This document shows positions 1-8,845 of a stretch of 64,000 nt of DNA, piece after piece. Position 1 is the first letter of the stretch. Each line of letters begins with the position of its first letter. The position numbers were made by a program, and so were the translations under genes. Location of the stretch: positions 432,588-496,587 of the forward strand of contig NZ_KB235904.1 of NCBI RefSeq assembly GCF_000332155.1. Reading direction: 5' to 3'. Source of the stretch: Kamptonema formosum PCC 6407 (GTDB lineage Bacteria > Cyanobacteriota > Cyanobacteriia > Cyanobacteriales > Microcoleaceae). Under the pieces are notes generated by a model. The model was given only the letters and a program-made list of their open reading frames with translations. It searched no databases and was not told the DNA's origin.

Positions 1-1144
1 CTGGCACTACTGTTTTATACAAATAGCTATCAAAAGTGAGGCGCTGCACGTCGCGATCGGCGCACATCTCCACAAAAGCTTCGCGGGTGGCATCGGAACG
101 GTAGAACACTCTTTGCAAAATGTCAAGCACTTTGTAAGTAATGCCATATTTCTTATCCCACCGCTTCAGGTAAAGCTTAAGCTCTTCTTCTGTGGGAATG
201 CGAGTACCGTTAGCAGAAATCTCAACTATTGTTTCCGCACACATCCGGCCAGACTTAGCGGCGAAGTAAATGCCTTCTCCAGAAGATTTAGTCACATAAC
301 CAGCAGCATCGCCTACGAGGGCAACTCTACCAACTACGCGGCGGGGGCGGGGATGTTCGGGGATTGGATGAGCTTCCACCTTGATAATCTTACCGCCTGC
401 TAATTTTTTAGCGGCGCGGGCTCTGATCCCAGCTTGTAGCTTTTTGATATCAGCTTGATTGACCTTCATCGTACCCGTGCCGACGGCAACGTGGTCGTAT
501 TTCGGGAATACCCAAGCGTAGAAATCAGTGGAAACATCGTCACCGACGTACATTTCCGCTAAGTCTTGGTAGTAGTCCATCTTATCTTCTGGGAGGCGGA
601 TGCGTTCTTGGAAGGCGATCGCATAATTGTAATCCCCAGCATCAATCGCCTTAGCTACGCGAGAATTAGCACCATCAGCGCCAATTACCAAATCTACCTT
701 CAGATTTTTAATCGTTCCCACTGCATTACCATCGGAGTGGTCAGCATAGTGGATCGTGTAAGCATCAGTACCGTTAGTGGGGATGTCCAGCTTGTGAACA
801 GTACCATTAATCAGCTTAGCCCCCAGAGAGGCGGCTCGATTCCGTAGGAAACTGTCGAGCACTTCCCGACGGCACATCCCAATATATTCATCTGGTTTTT
901 CGATGTTGATGTCTACCTCAATATTTGAGGGAGAAATCATCTTCATCTTTCTTACCTGACGGTCAATAATCTCTTGGGGCAAGTCAAACTCGCTCACCAT
1001 GCACAGCGGAATTGCGCCGCCGCAGGGCTTAGCATTGTCAAGCTTGCGCTCAATCAAATAAGTTTCAATGCCCGCTTTCACCAGCGTCTCGGCGGCACAG
1101 GAACCGGCCGGGCCCGATCCAACAACAGCAACCCGTAGTGTCAA
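1..1144 (-). CDS. chlP: Geranylgeranyl diphosphate/chlorophyll reductase, C-terminus cut by window edge
   Basis: Reduces the geranylgeranyl chain to phytyl for chlorophyll and tocopherol synthesis, using NADPH and FAD. The minus-strand frame opens with a Rossmann FAD motif (VAVVGSGPAGS), followed by KPCGGAIP and the second FAD-binding segment GRVALVGDAAGYVTKSSGEG, both typical of ChlP. About 381 codons are present; the family has about 406, so the last ~25 residues lie beyond base 1. I chose the TTG start at 1144 because GGGAGA lies just upstream and the protein then begins TLRVAVVG, as in homologues. No upstream partner gene is seen on this strand. Recognition of the family is firm; the start codon is less certain. 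Confidence 0.95.
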   Translation of the reverse strand, partial: MTLRVAVVGSGPAGSCAAETLVKAGIETYLIERKLDNAKPCGGAIPLCMVSEFDLPQEIIDRQVRKMKMISPSNIEVDINIEKPDEYIGMCRREVLDSFLRNRAASLGAKLINGTVHKLDIPTNGTDAYTIHYADHSDGNAVGTIKNLKVDLVIGADGANSRVAKAIDAGDYNYAIAFQERIRLPEDKMDYYQDLAEMYVGDDVSTDFYAWVFPKYDHVAVGTGTMKVNQADIKKLQAGIRARAAKKLAGGKIIKVEAHPIPEHPRPRRVVGRVALVGDAAGYVTKSSGEGIYFAAKSGRMCAETIVEISANGTRIPTEEELKLYLKRWDKKYGITYKVLDILQRVFYRSDATREAFVEMCADRDVQRLTFDSYLYKTVVP

Positions 1145-1371
1145 AGCTGTTCTCCCAATCTCTTTTGATATGGTTTCTAAGGTGAGTATGGTATCACAGA
1201 CTTAGGATTTGCTCTATGGGAAGTTGGCTATTTGTATATGAAATGAAACAGAGCTTAACATCTGGTAACAGGTGGGGCAATTTTCAATTAACAGGGAATT
1301 AGCAGATACTAGATTGTAGTTGGTAAGTGGCGATCGCCTGTTCCCTGTCCTCTAACTATTTCAAGCAAAGA

Positions 1372-1866
1372 ATGCAAGCGCCTATCTTCGATTCTGCTGT
1401 TCGGCAAATAGCTGTAGCGTCGATTACCGGATACCAAAAGTACATCTCGCCCAAAAAAGGCTTGTCCTGCGCTCACCGAGTGCTGTATGGGGGCGAATCT
1501 TGTTCGCAGTATATTAAGGGTGCGATCGCTCAAAGAGGATTGTCACAAGGCCTAAAAGCAGCCCGCCACAGGTTTGCCGCTTGCAAAAATGCCAACAAAA
1601 TCCTCAAAGCTAGGTATAACAGCCAATCTAATCATGAAAACCCCAACTCCCAGGACAACGATCGAGCCAAATCAGAGAAGGAAACTTCTCGCCGAAATTC
1701 TAAGTATCAAAATGATTGCGGAGATACTGCATCAAACTGTAGCAGTGCAGATTGTTCTGGTATGGACTGTAGCGGTGTAGATTATTCTGGTATGGATTGT
1801 TGCGATATAGATTGTTCTGGTATGGATTGTTGCGGTGCAGATTGCGGCAGTTGCGGATCTTCCTAA
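1372..1866 (+). CDS. yidD: YidD-like protein with cysteine-rich repeat tail
   Basis: Residues ~7-67 follow the YidD pattern (YQ-x2-ISP, Gly, Cys, SCS-x-Y, later Gly-x4-R and a Cys). YidD is a small membrane-associated factor that assists YidC-dependent membrane protein insertion. The ATG at 1372 is chosen; an in-frame GTG at 1327 would add 15 residues. The tail is unusual: after a polar linker (~residues 80-110) come about 50 residues of short repeats of the type DCSGMDC, with about 15 Cys and many Asp, Ser and Gly. This could bind metal or form disulfides, but that is inference. The downstream dispersed repeat begins ~130 bp after the stop. YidD assignment is good; the role of the tail is unknown. 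Confidence 0.75.
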   Translation: MQAPIFDSAVRQIAVASITGYQKYISPKKGLSCAHRVLYGGESCSQYIKGAIAQRGLSQGLKAARHRFAACKNANKILKARYNSQSNHENPNSQDNDRAKSEKETSRRNSKYQNDCGDTASNCSSADCSGMDCSGVDYSGMDCCDIDCSGMDCCGADCGSCGSS

Positions 1867-2223
1867 ACAAATCACTTATTTGGTAAAATTCAATTTTTCA
1901 ATTGGCCAAGTAATCAATGGACATGAACAATAAACCTTGTGAAGCAGACAGGAAGCCTGCCATTGACTTACTTTTCTTTTGAACTCTAATACAGAGCTTA
2001 AGTAAATCCACCTAATAAAACATAAGATCGGGATGGCTAAAAAGCTGACTGTATAAACATTCTTCCTTCTCTCCTAGATAAGTAAATTTTTCTTCCTTCT
2101 TCCTTCTCTCCTAGATAACTAATTCCTTCTTCCTTCTTCCTTCTTCCTTCTACCTTCTACCTTCTACTTAACATCTGGTAACAGTTACGCCCAATTAGGG
2201 GAATTAACGGGGGATTGCCCTAC
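1867..2223. repeat. Intergenic stretch with dispersed repeat copy A and pyrimidine tracts
   Basis: No gene is seen. Bases ~1999-2130 hold copy A of a dispersed element that reads GTAAATCCACCTAAT, then GATCGGGATGGCTAAAAAGC, then one or more CTCCTAGATAA units separated by CTTCCTTCTT tracts. Related copies are at ~13524-13790 (same strand) and ~20284-20447 (opposite strand). The words AACATCTGGTAACAG occur at 1258-1272 and again near 2169-2183, giving a direct repeat that brackets the yidD-like gene. Confidence 0.75.
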
Positions 2224-2652
2224 TTAAATTGTGCGTTCCCATCGAAACTTCCTTTCAAACTCTTGAATCTGCACATCATTAATACTCGCTTCCCGTCTTC
2301 GCATCAATCCATTTTCTGCAAATTCCCACTGTTCATTACCATAAGCCCGATACCAATAATCAGAATCATCATGCCACTCATATTCAAAGCGCACAGAAAT
2401 ACGATTATCGGTAAAACTCCACAGTTCCTTTTTCAAACGATAGTCTAATTCTTTCGCCCATTTTCGTCTTAAGAAAGCCTTAATTTCTTCCCGTCCGCTG
2501 AAAAATTCGGCGCGATTTCGCCATTGAGAATCCTCTGTATAAGCTAAAGCTACTCGTTCAGGATCGCTGGTATTCCAAGCATCTTCAGCGGCTTGAACTT
2601 TGGCTTTAGCAGTTTCTAAAGTAAAGGGCGGTAGAGGTAGTTTTGTTTCCAT
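2224..2652 (-). CDS. DUF1348 / NTF2-like protein
   Basis: A 142-residue protein matching the DUF1348 group of the NTF2-like (SnoaL-like) fold in length and motifs: [19 protein letters not shown] near the N-terminus, [16 protein letters not shown] in the middle, and [20 protein letters not shown] toward the end. The conserved Arg, Trp and Tyr residues line the fold's cone-shaped pocket in relatives, but no substrate is known for this group. It stands alone, with the Uma2 genes upstream on the same strand about 80 bp away. The C-terminus FRWERTI is typical, so the gene looks complete. Confidence 0.8.
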   Translation of the reverse strand: METKLPLPPFTLETAKAKVQAAEDAWNTSDPERVALAYTEDSQWRNRAEFFSGREEIKAFLRRKWAKELDYRLKKELWSFTDNRISVRFEYEWHDDSDYWYRAYGNEQWEFAENGLMRRREASINDVQIQEFERKFRWERTI

Positions 2653-2730
2653 AAGATTTGTGAGTTAGCGATCGCAAAAGTTTATCAATCGAATTTATTT
2701 CTTCTTCCTTCATCCTTCTTTATTTGATAT

Positions 2731-3300
2731 TCAACGTCCTTGCAATAATCTTTCAGCAGTCAGTTCCAACACCCCCAAAAGAGGAGAATTAATCGCGCGA
2801 TCGCCTATATAAACCTTTTCTTCATATAAACCCTCAACCCACTCTAATACTGTCACCTGCTGTTGCATCGGGTCAACAATCCAATACTCTAAAATGCCTC
2901 GCGAACCATACTCAGAACGTTTATAGCGATAGTCGCGCTTTTCCTGGCGAGGACTTACCACTTCTACTACTAGCAACGGCGGTGGCATATCAATCATAAT
3001 AGTTGATCTTTTACTTCCCTCCAATGCCGTAGCTAGTTCCTCAGAAAGTACCATTAAATCTGGTAAGCGAGTTGTTGCCCGCGAACCACTGACCACAATT
3101 TCAGCCCCAATTCTCAACCGATAAGATGGAATACCCTGTTGTGCAAAGTACACTAATAGAAAGATCGCAACTCGCTGGTTCAGATCGCTTTCTGGAGGCA
3201 TAACAATCAGTTCTCCATTTTCTAGTTCGTACCGGGTATCTGTATCATCATCAAAATTGAGGTATTCCTCAAGGCTCATTTTTTTGGATGCAACAGTCAT
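2731..3300 (-). CDS. Uma2 family (DUF820) putative endonuclease, copy 1
   Basis: Uma2 proteins have a PD-(D/E)XK nuclease-like fold and are greatly expanded in cyanobacteria; their substrates are not settled. The fold's expected acidic and basic positions are visible: Asp in LPDLMVL, Glu in LLVVEVVSP and Lys in YRYKRSEY. I prefer the ATG at 3300 (MTVASKKMSLEEYL), which has AGGAGG upstream; an in-frame extension to 3345 is possible. It is closely similar to the neighbouring Uma2 gene throughout, including the AGGAGG region, so the pair is a recent tandem duplication. The 3' end (LTAERLLQGR) is shared as well. Confidence 0.85.
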   Translation of the reverse strand: MTVASKKMSLEEYLNFDDDTDTRYELENGELIVMPPESDLNQRVAIFLLVYFAQQGIPSYRLRIGAEIVVSGSRATTRLPDLMVLSEELATALEGSKRSTIMIDMPPPLLVVEVVSPRQEKRDYRYKRSEYGSRGILEYWIVDPMQQQVTVLEWVEGLYEEKVYIGDRAINSPLLGVLELTAERLLQGR

Positions 3301-3381
3301 GGCAACCACGCCTCCTGTTAAGTAAGGATAGTTTAAGTATTCCACAAGTTAACTTGATTTAGTTAAAATTATATCATCTAT

Positions 3382-3951
3382 TTAACGCCCTTGCAATAAT
3401 CTTTCCGCCGTCAGTTCTAACATCCCAAATAGAGGAGAATCAAGCGACATATCACCTATATAAACCTTTTCTTCATATAAACCCTCAACCCACTCTAATA
3501 CTGTCACCCCCTGTTGCATCGGGTCAACAATCCAATATTCTAAAATTCCTCGCGAAGCATACTCAGAACGTTTATAGCGATAGTCACGATTTTCCTGGCG
3601 AGGACTTACCACTTCTACTACTAGCAACGGCGGTGGCATATCGATCGTAATAGTGGATCTTTTGGTTCCCTCCAATGCCGTAGCTAGTTCTTCAGAAAGC
3701 ACCATTAAATCTGGTAAGCGAGTCGTTGCGCGTGAACCATTGACCACGATTTCAGTTTTCATTGTCAATCGGTATGGTGGAATACCTTGTTGTGCAAAGT
3801 AAATTAATAAAAACATGGCAATTCGGCGATTGAGTTCGCTTTCTGGAGGCATAACAATTAGTTCTCCATTTTCCAGTTCATATCGGGTATCTGTATCATC
3901 ATCAAAATTGAGGTATTCTTCAAGACTCATTTTTTTGGATGCAACAGTCAT
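3382..3951 (-). CDS. Uma2 family (DUF820) putative endonuclease, copy 2
   Basis: Tandem paralogue of the Uma2 gene just downstream on the same strand, separated by about 80 bp. It keeps the PD-(D/E)XK-like residues: Asp in LPDLMVL, Glu in LVVEVVSPRQ and Lys in YKRSEY. Differences cluster in the segment after the LLIYFAQQGIPPYRL motif (MKTEIVVN instead of IGAEIVVS) and near the C-terminus (DMSLDSPLFGM). The start is placed at the ATG at 3951 behind AGGAGG; a TTG 9 bp upstream is less likely. Both copies look intact. Confidence 0.85.
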   Translation of the reverse strand: MTVASKKMSLEEYLNFDDDTDTRYELENGELIVMPPESELNRRIAMFLLIYFAQQGIPPYRLTMKTEIVVNGSRATTRLPDLMVLSEELATALEGTKRSTITIDMPPPLLVVEVVSPRQENRDYRYKRSEYASRGILEYWIVDPMQQGVTVLEWVEGLYEEKVYIGDMSLDSPLFGMLELTAERLLQGR

Positions 3952-4070
3952 AGCAAGCAAGCCTCCTGTAAGGATAATTTAATTTTTCTACAAGCTAACT
4001 TGATTTATTTGAGCAATTATATCATATCTGGTAAATTAGTTGCGATCTACAGGACTTAATCACGGTTTAT

Positions 4071-4120
4071 GTAACGCCGCCATCTTGGCGGTAACAATAC
4101 CGCCAAGATGGCGGCGTTAC
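4071..4120. repeat. Perfect 23-bp inverted repeat with 4-base loop
   Basis: Left arm 4071-4093 starts GTAACGCCGCCATCTTGG, loop ACAA 4094-4097, right arm 4098-4120, fully complementary. It lies just downstream of the phosphohexomutase stop. A T-run follows only on the plus strand, the wrong side for the minus-strand genes here, so it is unlikely to be a simple terminator for them. A related imperfect palindrome with the same GTAACGCC ends is at 58535-58582, suggesting a dispersed palindromic element. Confidence 0.8.
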
Positions 4121-4143
4121 GTAGTTTTTTTGAGTTATGGAAA

Positions 4144-5670
4144 TTAACGCAAAAGTGCAGATAAATCTAGGGAATCTTGGGTTTGTAAAAATGTTAAAAG
4201 TCGAGTGGCTATACGAGCGACACCACCCTTAACATTAGACTCAATATTCAACGGCATAACTGGATCGTGTAATGACAAACGCAACAAAAACCAGCCATCT
4301 TCATTGGTTGAATTACAAGAAATTCGCACGCCTTCGTAGTTATTAGGAACGATTGTCCAGTCTTTCTGCATGGCTGCAAATTCTTGTAGCTTTTCAATCA
4401 CACTATTACCGTGAGACTTGAAGTCATCAACACCAATTTTAATCCGAAACTCTACACTTTCTTCTGGTTCCTTTAAATTGGCAATTAAATCGGGTAAAGA
4501 TTGATTAGCTAGCTTTGATTTAGCCAATTCAATCAATAGTTTGCTAACTAGGTAAGCGCCATCATCCAGAAAGTAATTTTCTTGCAATGCACCGTGTCCA
4601 GAAGTTTCAATGGCTAACCATGATTCCTGTCCGCTTTGATTGAGGCGAATCGATTCATCAATCACATTTTTGTAGCCGCGTTTAAAGCGATGGTGAATCC
4701 CTTTTAAATCCTGTTCAATGAATTGCGTTAAACCATCAGATGTGATAGAATCGGTGACAATCGTAGAGCCAGGATGCTCTTTTAATATAATCGCAGAAAT
4801 CAAGGCAATTAAGCGATTGCGATTAAGTTCTTTCCCGGTTCTATCGACGGCAGCGCTGCGATCGACATCGGTATCAAAAATAATCCCAAAATCTGCTTGA
4901 TGTTTAATTACTGCTTGACAAATTGACTGCATTGCTGCTTTATCTTCAGGATTTGGTACGTGATTGGGGAAAGTACCATCAGGATCTAAAAATTGACTGC
5001 CTGTGGTGTCTGCGCCTAAAGGTTTTAACACTTTATCGACATAGAATCCTCCGGCACCATTGCCAGCATCGACGACAATTTTTAATCCGGTTAGTGGTTG
5101 CTCAAAATTAGCGGGATGATTGACTGCTTTCCTGATTTTGGTGACAAATTGGTTGGCATAAACTGAGATAAAATCATGCTTGGTAATTTTGCCTGGGGTG
5201 GGGGATGACGGAAAATTATTGTTGACAGCTAATGCTAAGATATCAGTAATATCTTTTTTTTGTAACCCTCCTTGGGCAGTAAAAAACTTTAAGCCGTTAC
5301 GATTAAAAGGTAAATGACTGGCGGTTAGCATAATCGCACCGTCGCAACTAAAACCAGGGGTAATGGTGCTCATAAACATTGCTGGAGTTGAAGCCATTTC
5401 AAAATCATAAACTTGGCTACCAACTGAGGCGATACCTTCCATGACTGCCTGCATTAAAACTGGCCCAGATAGGCGACTGTCGCGGCCGAGGGAGATGGTT
5501 AATTCTGCTGCTGGTTTGTTAATTTTTTGGGTTAGCCAATAGACAAATGCTTTACCTAAAATTGTCGCAATTTCGGGGGTAAGGTTGACTTTTTCTTCGG
5601 GAATGCCTTCGAGGGCGATTCCGCGAATATCGGAGCCATTTTGGAGTTTTGTCCAGTTGAAGTTTTGCAT
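4144..5670 (-). CDS. Phosphomannomutase/phosphoglucomutase family phosphohexomutase
   Basis: Alpha-D-phosphohexomutase of 508 residues, interconverting hexose 1- and 6-phosphates for glycan and nucleotide-sugar synthesis. The phosphoserine loop is LTASHLPFNRNG, with Ser near residue 118; the usual Asn after His is Leu here. The metal loop is DTDVDR (residues ~266-271) in place of the common DGDxDR. The sugar-binding loop is ETSGHGAL. The C-terminal domain (VRISCNSTNEDGWFLLRLSLHDP) carries the phosphate-binding segment. The length is slightly above the bacterial average of about 460, as in plant-type and cyanobacterial members. Which sugar is preferred cannot be told from sequence alone. It is monocistronic as far as can be seen. 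Confidence 0.9.
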   Translation of the reverse strand: MQNFNWTKLQNGSDIRGIALEGIPEEKVNLTPEIATILGKAFVYWLTQKINKPAAELTISLGRDSRLSGPVLMQAVMEGIASVGSQVYDFEMASTPAMFMSTITPGFSCDGAIMLTASHLPFNRNGLKFFTAQGGLQKKDITDILALAVNNNFPSSPTPGKITKHDFISVYANQFVTKIRKAVNHPANFEQPLTGLKIVVDAGNGAGGFYVDKVLKPLGADTTGSQFLDPDGTFPNHVPNPEDKAAMQSICQAVIKHQADFGIIFDTDVDRSAAVDRTGKELNRNRLIALISAIILKEHPGSTIVTDSITSDGLTQFIEQDLKGIHHRFKRGYKNVIDESIRLNQSGQESWLAIETSGHGALQENYFLDDGAYLVSKLLIELAKSKLANQSLPDLIANLKEPEESVEFRIKIGVDDFKSHGNSVIEKLQEFAAMQKDWTIVPNNYEGVRISCNSTNEDGWFLLRLSLHDPVMPLNIESNVKGGVARIATRLLTFLQTQDSLDLSALLR

Positions 5671-5806
5671 GATTGCTGATGGTAATATTATGGTGGTAGA
5701 TTTGGTATAATATGTTATTTTACAGCAAACTTTGATATTAAATTGTTACATTTGTTGCCATTGATAGGAAGTAAGTATAAGTCGATCGTTAAGAATTTGA
5801 AGATTT

Positions 5807-6148
5807 TTATTTTTGTAGCCAATCAATTAAACGAGTTTTTATTTGTATTAATCGTTCGTTTGAAATACTTCCTAGACGGGCATTAACAACCGATGATTCA
5901 ACAGTTGCTAATCGTCCTAATCTAACAACAGAAGCAACTTTAAGACCAGTGGCTATATAGTCAGGGTCTGTTAAATCTATTATTTCGTCAAATCCTGCTG
6001 TTGCTCGATCGATGCGTGAGGAAACTAAAGCTAATAATAAATCAGGATGGCGACTAGGTGCAATGGCGATTACCAATGCGGGACGAAGTTTTCCTTGTTT
6101 CAAGTCAGCTTGAGGAAAACGAATTAATACAATATCACCCGGTTTCAT
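5807..6148 (-). CDS. MazF/PemK-type toxin
   Basis: A 113-residue PemK-like endoribonuclease toxin. The N-terminus MKPGDIVLIRFP followed by KLRPALVIA is the usual family opening, with the catalytic Arg expected in the KLRP segment. Relatives cleave mRNA at short sequence motifs and are held inactive by the antitoxin encoded just upstream. The start codon overlaps the antitoxin end by 4 bp, indicating translational coupling. It is intact, with no frameshift seen. Toxin activity is inferred from the family. Confidence 0.85.
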   Translation of the reverse strand: MKPGDIVLIRFPQADLKQGKLRPALVIAIAPSRHPDLLLALVSSRIDRATAGFDEIIDLTDPDYIATGLKVASVVRLGRLATVESSVVNARLGSISNERLIQIKTRLIDWLQK

Positions 6149-6381
6149 GGTTGATAGATTTCTTTAGCATCTTCTAAGGAATATTCAATCTCATCATCTT
6201 CTCGGAAAAGTTGTGTTAATGAAAGGTCTTGCCACTGCGTACTTTGCCAGTCAGTGTATTCTGATGTTGCTATTTTCTCTTGGGCCGTTATAGATAGGGT
6301 AAAGTTTGCGATTTGTTCAATAATATGATCTGGTAAGCTATCAATCTGTTGATGTAGTTGTTCGCGGGTAGTGGCAGACAT
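6145..6381 (-). CDS. Antitoxin partner of the MazF/PemK-type toxin
   Basis: A 78-residue acidic protein immediately upstream of the toxin gene, overlapping it by 4 bp. The N-terminal half (REQLHQQIDSLPDHIIEQIANFTL) resembles the short helical dimerisation segment of cyanobacterial antitoxins of the DUF2281-like type; the C-terminal half is acidic (FREDDEIEYSLEDAKEIYQP), as expected of a toxin-binding tail. GAGGAA lies about 9 bp before the ATG. The function is assigned mainly from gene order and size. Confidence 0.75.
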   Translation of the reverse strand: MSATTREQLHQQIDSLPDHIIEQIANFTLSITAQEKIATSEYTDWQSTQWQDLSLTQLFREDDEIEYSLEDAKEIYQP

Positions 6382-6588
6382 AAAGAAAAATTCCTCATTA
6401 AATTTGTTTATTTATGGTCACAATACCGGATGTTAGTTAGTTGTCGATCCTCCCCTAACTTCTCTTGATATCTCATTATAGCAAGATCGCTTAGGTATAA
6501 AGTATTCTTAGGCGTTACGGTGACAAAGTTTTTTAATCCAATTCTGAGGATTTTAAACCTGTCACCGCTGAAATTAATATCTCATCTT

Positions 6589-7494
6589 TTAGTCGCGTTC
6601 AATGCTATAAATTGCCTCTAACCGGAATTCACCATGAGCAGGTACTTCCACAATATCCGTCGCCGCATTGGTTGTTTCTACGCAGATTAAACGCTGATAA
6701 TCGAGATCGTCAAGGTCGGCCATATTTGCAGAAATTGTTACCCAGGGATTCCAAACTACGGCGGATTTGCTACCAGAGGATTTAATGCGAATCCGACGAT
6801 TGAGGGAGGCATCGTCAATGACTAATTCATTGGTAACATTGAGATAGATTCGATCTACTTCACCTGCGATCGCGATCGCACCCACTTGAGTTTTTTCTTT
6901 ACCACCATCAACCTTATCTTGATACTGGGTATTTTCTAATCCCAAAACCTGCACGCGGTTGATATCGCCGACTTGGAAATAGGTGTGGAAAGCTTGGGTG
7001 AGGGGAAAGGCTTTGTCGCCTAGATTCCGGGTAATTAATTCTACAGTAAGGGTGGTGCCAACGGTAATGGCGATCGCCAGTTCAAAGGCTTGGGGCCAAA
7101 TTGCTCTAGTTTCCTGGGTATCCTTAAGTCCTAGAATGACTTGGGTTGCGCCGTCTGTGGTGGTGGCGGTGTTGATGACATTCCAGAGGCGATTCCGCAC
7201 GAATCCATGACTGGGACGGCCCAAACCTTCGGGATCGGGGCCAAACCAGGGCCAACAGATGGGAATACCGCCTTTGATCGCTTTCCCCTCAGCGTAGTAA
7301 GCTTTTTCACTCAGGAACATCAAATCTGTGGGTTCGGTGGCGGGTTGGAAGGACAAGACTTGGCCGGAATATACAGAAATCAAGGCTTTGGCTTGGCCGT
7401 TGTCGATGCGAATCGTCGGAAAACCACCGTTCCCAGCGGCGAAAGTGAGGTGGCCGGGAATGCCGTAATCGGTGTTTAATTTGTCAATACTCAT
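6589..7494 (-). CDS. D-hexose-6-phosphate mutarotase
   Basis: A 301-residue aldose 1-epimerase-fold protein of the glucose-6-phosphate 1-epimerase (YeaD-like) group, which equilibrates the alpha and beta anomers of hexose 6-phosphates. Visible family motifs are GGIPICWPWFGP, SHGFVRNRLW, the catalytic His segment QAFHTYFQVGDI, and VWNPW followed by CVETTNA with the catalytic Glu. Length and C-terminus (GEFRLEAIYSI) fit the family. It is not linked to other carbohydrate genes except the phosphohexomutase about 0.9 kb downstream, beyond the toxin-antitoxin pair. Confidence 0.9.
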   Translation of the reverse strand: MSIDKLNTDYGIPGHLTFAAGNGGFPTIRIDNGQAKALISVYSGQVLSFQPATEPTDLMFLSEKAYYAEGKAIKGGIPICWPWFGPDPEGLGRPSHGFVRNRLWNVINTATTTDGATQVILGLKDTQETRAIWPQAFELAIAITVGTTLTVELITRNLGDKAFPLTQAFHTYFQVGDINRVQVLGLENTQYQDKVDGGKEKTQVGAIAIAGEVDRIYLNVTNELVIDDASLNRRIRIKSSGSKSAVVWNPWVTISANMADLDDLDYQRLICVETTNAATDIVEVPAHGEFRLEAIYSIERD

Positions 7495-7799
7495 GGAGTC
7501 GGCCTGGTGAACTGCTTCCCAATTATCTGATAGTATGGCGGCGGGATTTTTTGGGATTGTTGAGTTTGACTATATTTTGAGGGTGTGCGATCGCACCACT
7601 ATATTCTTAAAATTCTTTTAATCAATATCTCCCTTTTCCCTTCTTCCTTCATCCTTCTTCCTTCGCGATCGCCCCACAAAAAAACTCAACTCCTGTCTAT
7701 ACTTGCTACGTGCAATTATGATATAAAACTACCAAGAATCTACCAGATAATCGGTGATTCTCTTTCCAAGCGTCCTCCTTATTCCTCCTTCCTTTAAAA
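7495..7799. other. Intergenic region with pyrimidine tract
   Basis: No gene is seen between the divergent mutarotase and CysA-type genes. Bases ~7629-7667 hold the CTTCCTTC-type tract found elsewhere in the window. No convincing ribosome-binding site precedes the CysA-type ATG at 7800; the bases just upstream are pyrimidine-rich. Promoters for both genes should lie here but I could not single out clear boxes. Confidence 0.5.
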
Positions 7800-8816
7800 A
7801 TGGGCATCCTCGTTGAGAACGTATCCAAAAATTTTGGCAGCTTCCAAGCTGTCGATCGAGTAAACCTTGAGATTAAATCGGGTTCTTTAGTTGCGCTGCT
7901 GGGGCCGTCAGGATCGGGTAAATCAACTCTGCTACGGCTGATCTCAGGTTTAGAGATGCCTGAATCTGGTAAAATCTGGCTCACAGGTCAAGATGCGACC
8001 TATCAAAACGTCCAAGAACGGAATATTGGCTTTGTATTTCAGCACTACGCCCTATTTAAGCACATGAGCGTGCGGAAAAATATCGCCTTTGGGCTGGAAC
8101 TTCAGAAGCGACCCCGTGCAAAGGTAAAAGCGCGAGTAGAAGAATTATTAGACTTGATTCAATTGCAAGGATTAGGCGATCGCTATCCCTCCCAACTTTC
8201 CGGGGGCCAACGCCAACGAGTCGCCCTTGCCAGAGCCCTAGCAGTTGAACCCAAAGTATTGCTATTAGATGAACCTTTTGGAGCCCTTGATGCCAAAGTT
8301 CGCAAAGATTTACGGGCCTGGTTGCGGCGACTCCATGATGAAGTTCATGTTACCACAGTTTTTGTCACCCACGACCAAGAAGAAGCGATGGAAGTCGCCG
8401 ATGAAATTGTCGTAATGAACAAAGGCAAAGTCGAACAAATCGGTACGCCAGCAGATATTTATGACCGACCAGCTAGTGCTTTTGTGATGAGTTTTATTGG
8501 GCCAGTGAACGTATTACCTAGCAGTTCTGGGATTTTCCAAAGTAGCGGTTTTGACTCAGCTAACCCAGAAATTTTCTTGCGTCCTCACGATGTGGTGATT
8601 GAAACAAAACAAGATGAATTGACAGTACCAGCCAAAGTTAACCGCGTCATTCATTTAGGCTGGGAAATTCAAGCGGAATTAATTTTAGATGACGGGCAAG
8701 TAGTCACGGCTAACCTGACACGAGAGCGATTTGATCAGTTACAATTACAGGCGCAACAACAGGTTTATATTAAGCCGAAAGATGCCAAGTCTTTTCCACT
8801 TTACTATTCGATTTAA
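7800..8816 (+). CDS. cysA: Sulfate/molybdate-type ABC transporter ATP-binding protein
   Basis: A 338-residue ATPase of the CysA group, which powers sulfate/thiosulfate uptake at the inner membrane. Visible are Walker [10 protein letters not shown] (residues ~34-42), Q-loop VFQHYALF, signature [16 protein letters not shown], Walker [13 protein letters not shown] and the switch His in VTHDQEEA. The C-terminal ~100 residues form the short TOBE-like regulatory part ([11 protein letters not shown]). No permease or binding-protein gene adjoins it, so it is an orphan ATPase or works with subunits encoded elsewhere. Substrate assignment rests on overall resemblance and is less sure than the ATPase role. 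Confidence 0.85.
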   Translation: MGILVENVSKNFGSFQAVDRVNLEIKSGSLVALLGPSGSGKSTLLRLISGLEMPESGKIWLTGQDATYQNVQERNIGFVFQHYALFKHMSVRKNIAFGLELQKRPRAKVKARVEELLDLIQLQGLGDRYPSQLSGGQRQRVALARALAVEPKVLLLDEPFGALDAKVRKDLRAWLRRLHDEVHVTTVFVTHDQEEAMEVADEIVVMNKGKVEQIGTPADIYDRPASAFVMSFIGPVNVLPSSSGIFQSSGFDSANPEIFLRPHDVVIETKQDELTVPAKVNRVIHLGWEIQAELILDDGQVVTANLTRERFDQLQLQAQQQVYIKPKDAKSFPLYYSI

Positions 8817-8845
8817 TAGACATAAAGAGGAATTAATGTTTGATT

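Noticed and set aside
113-847. Plus-strand frames at the left edge
   Set aside because: They are antisense to chlP, which is unambiguous.
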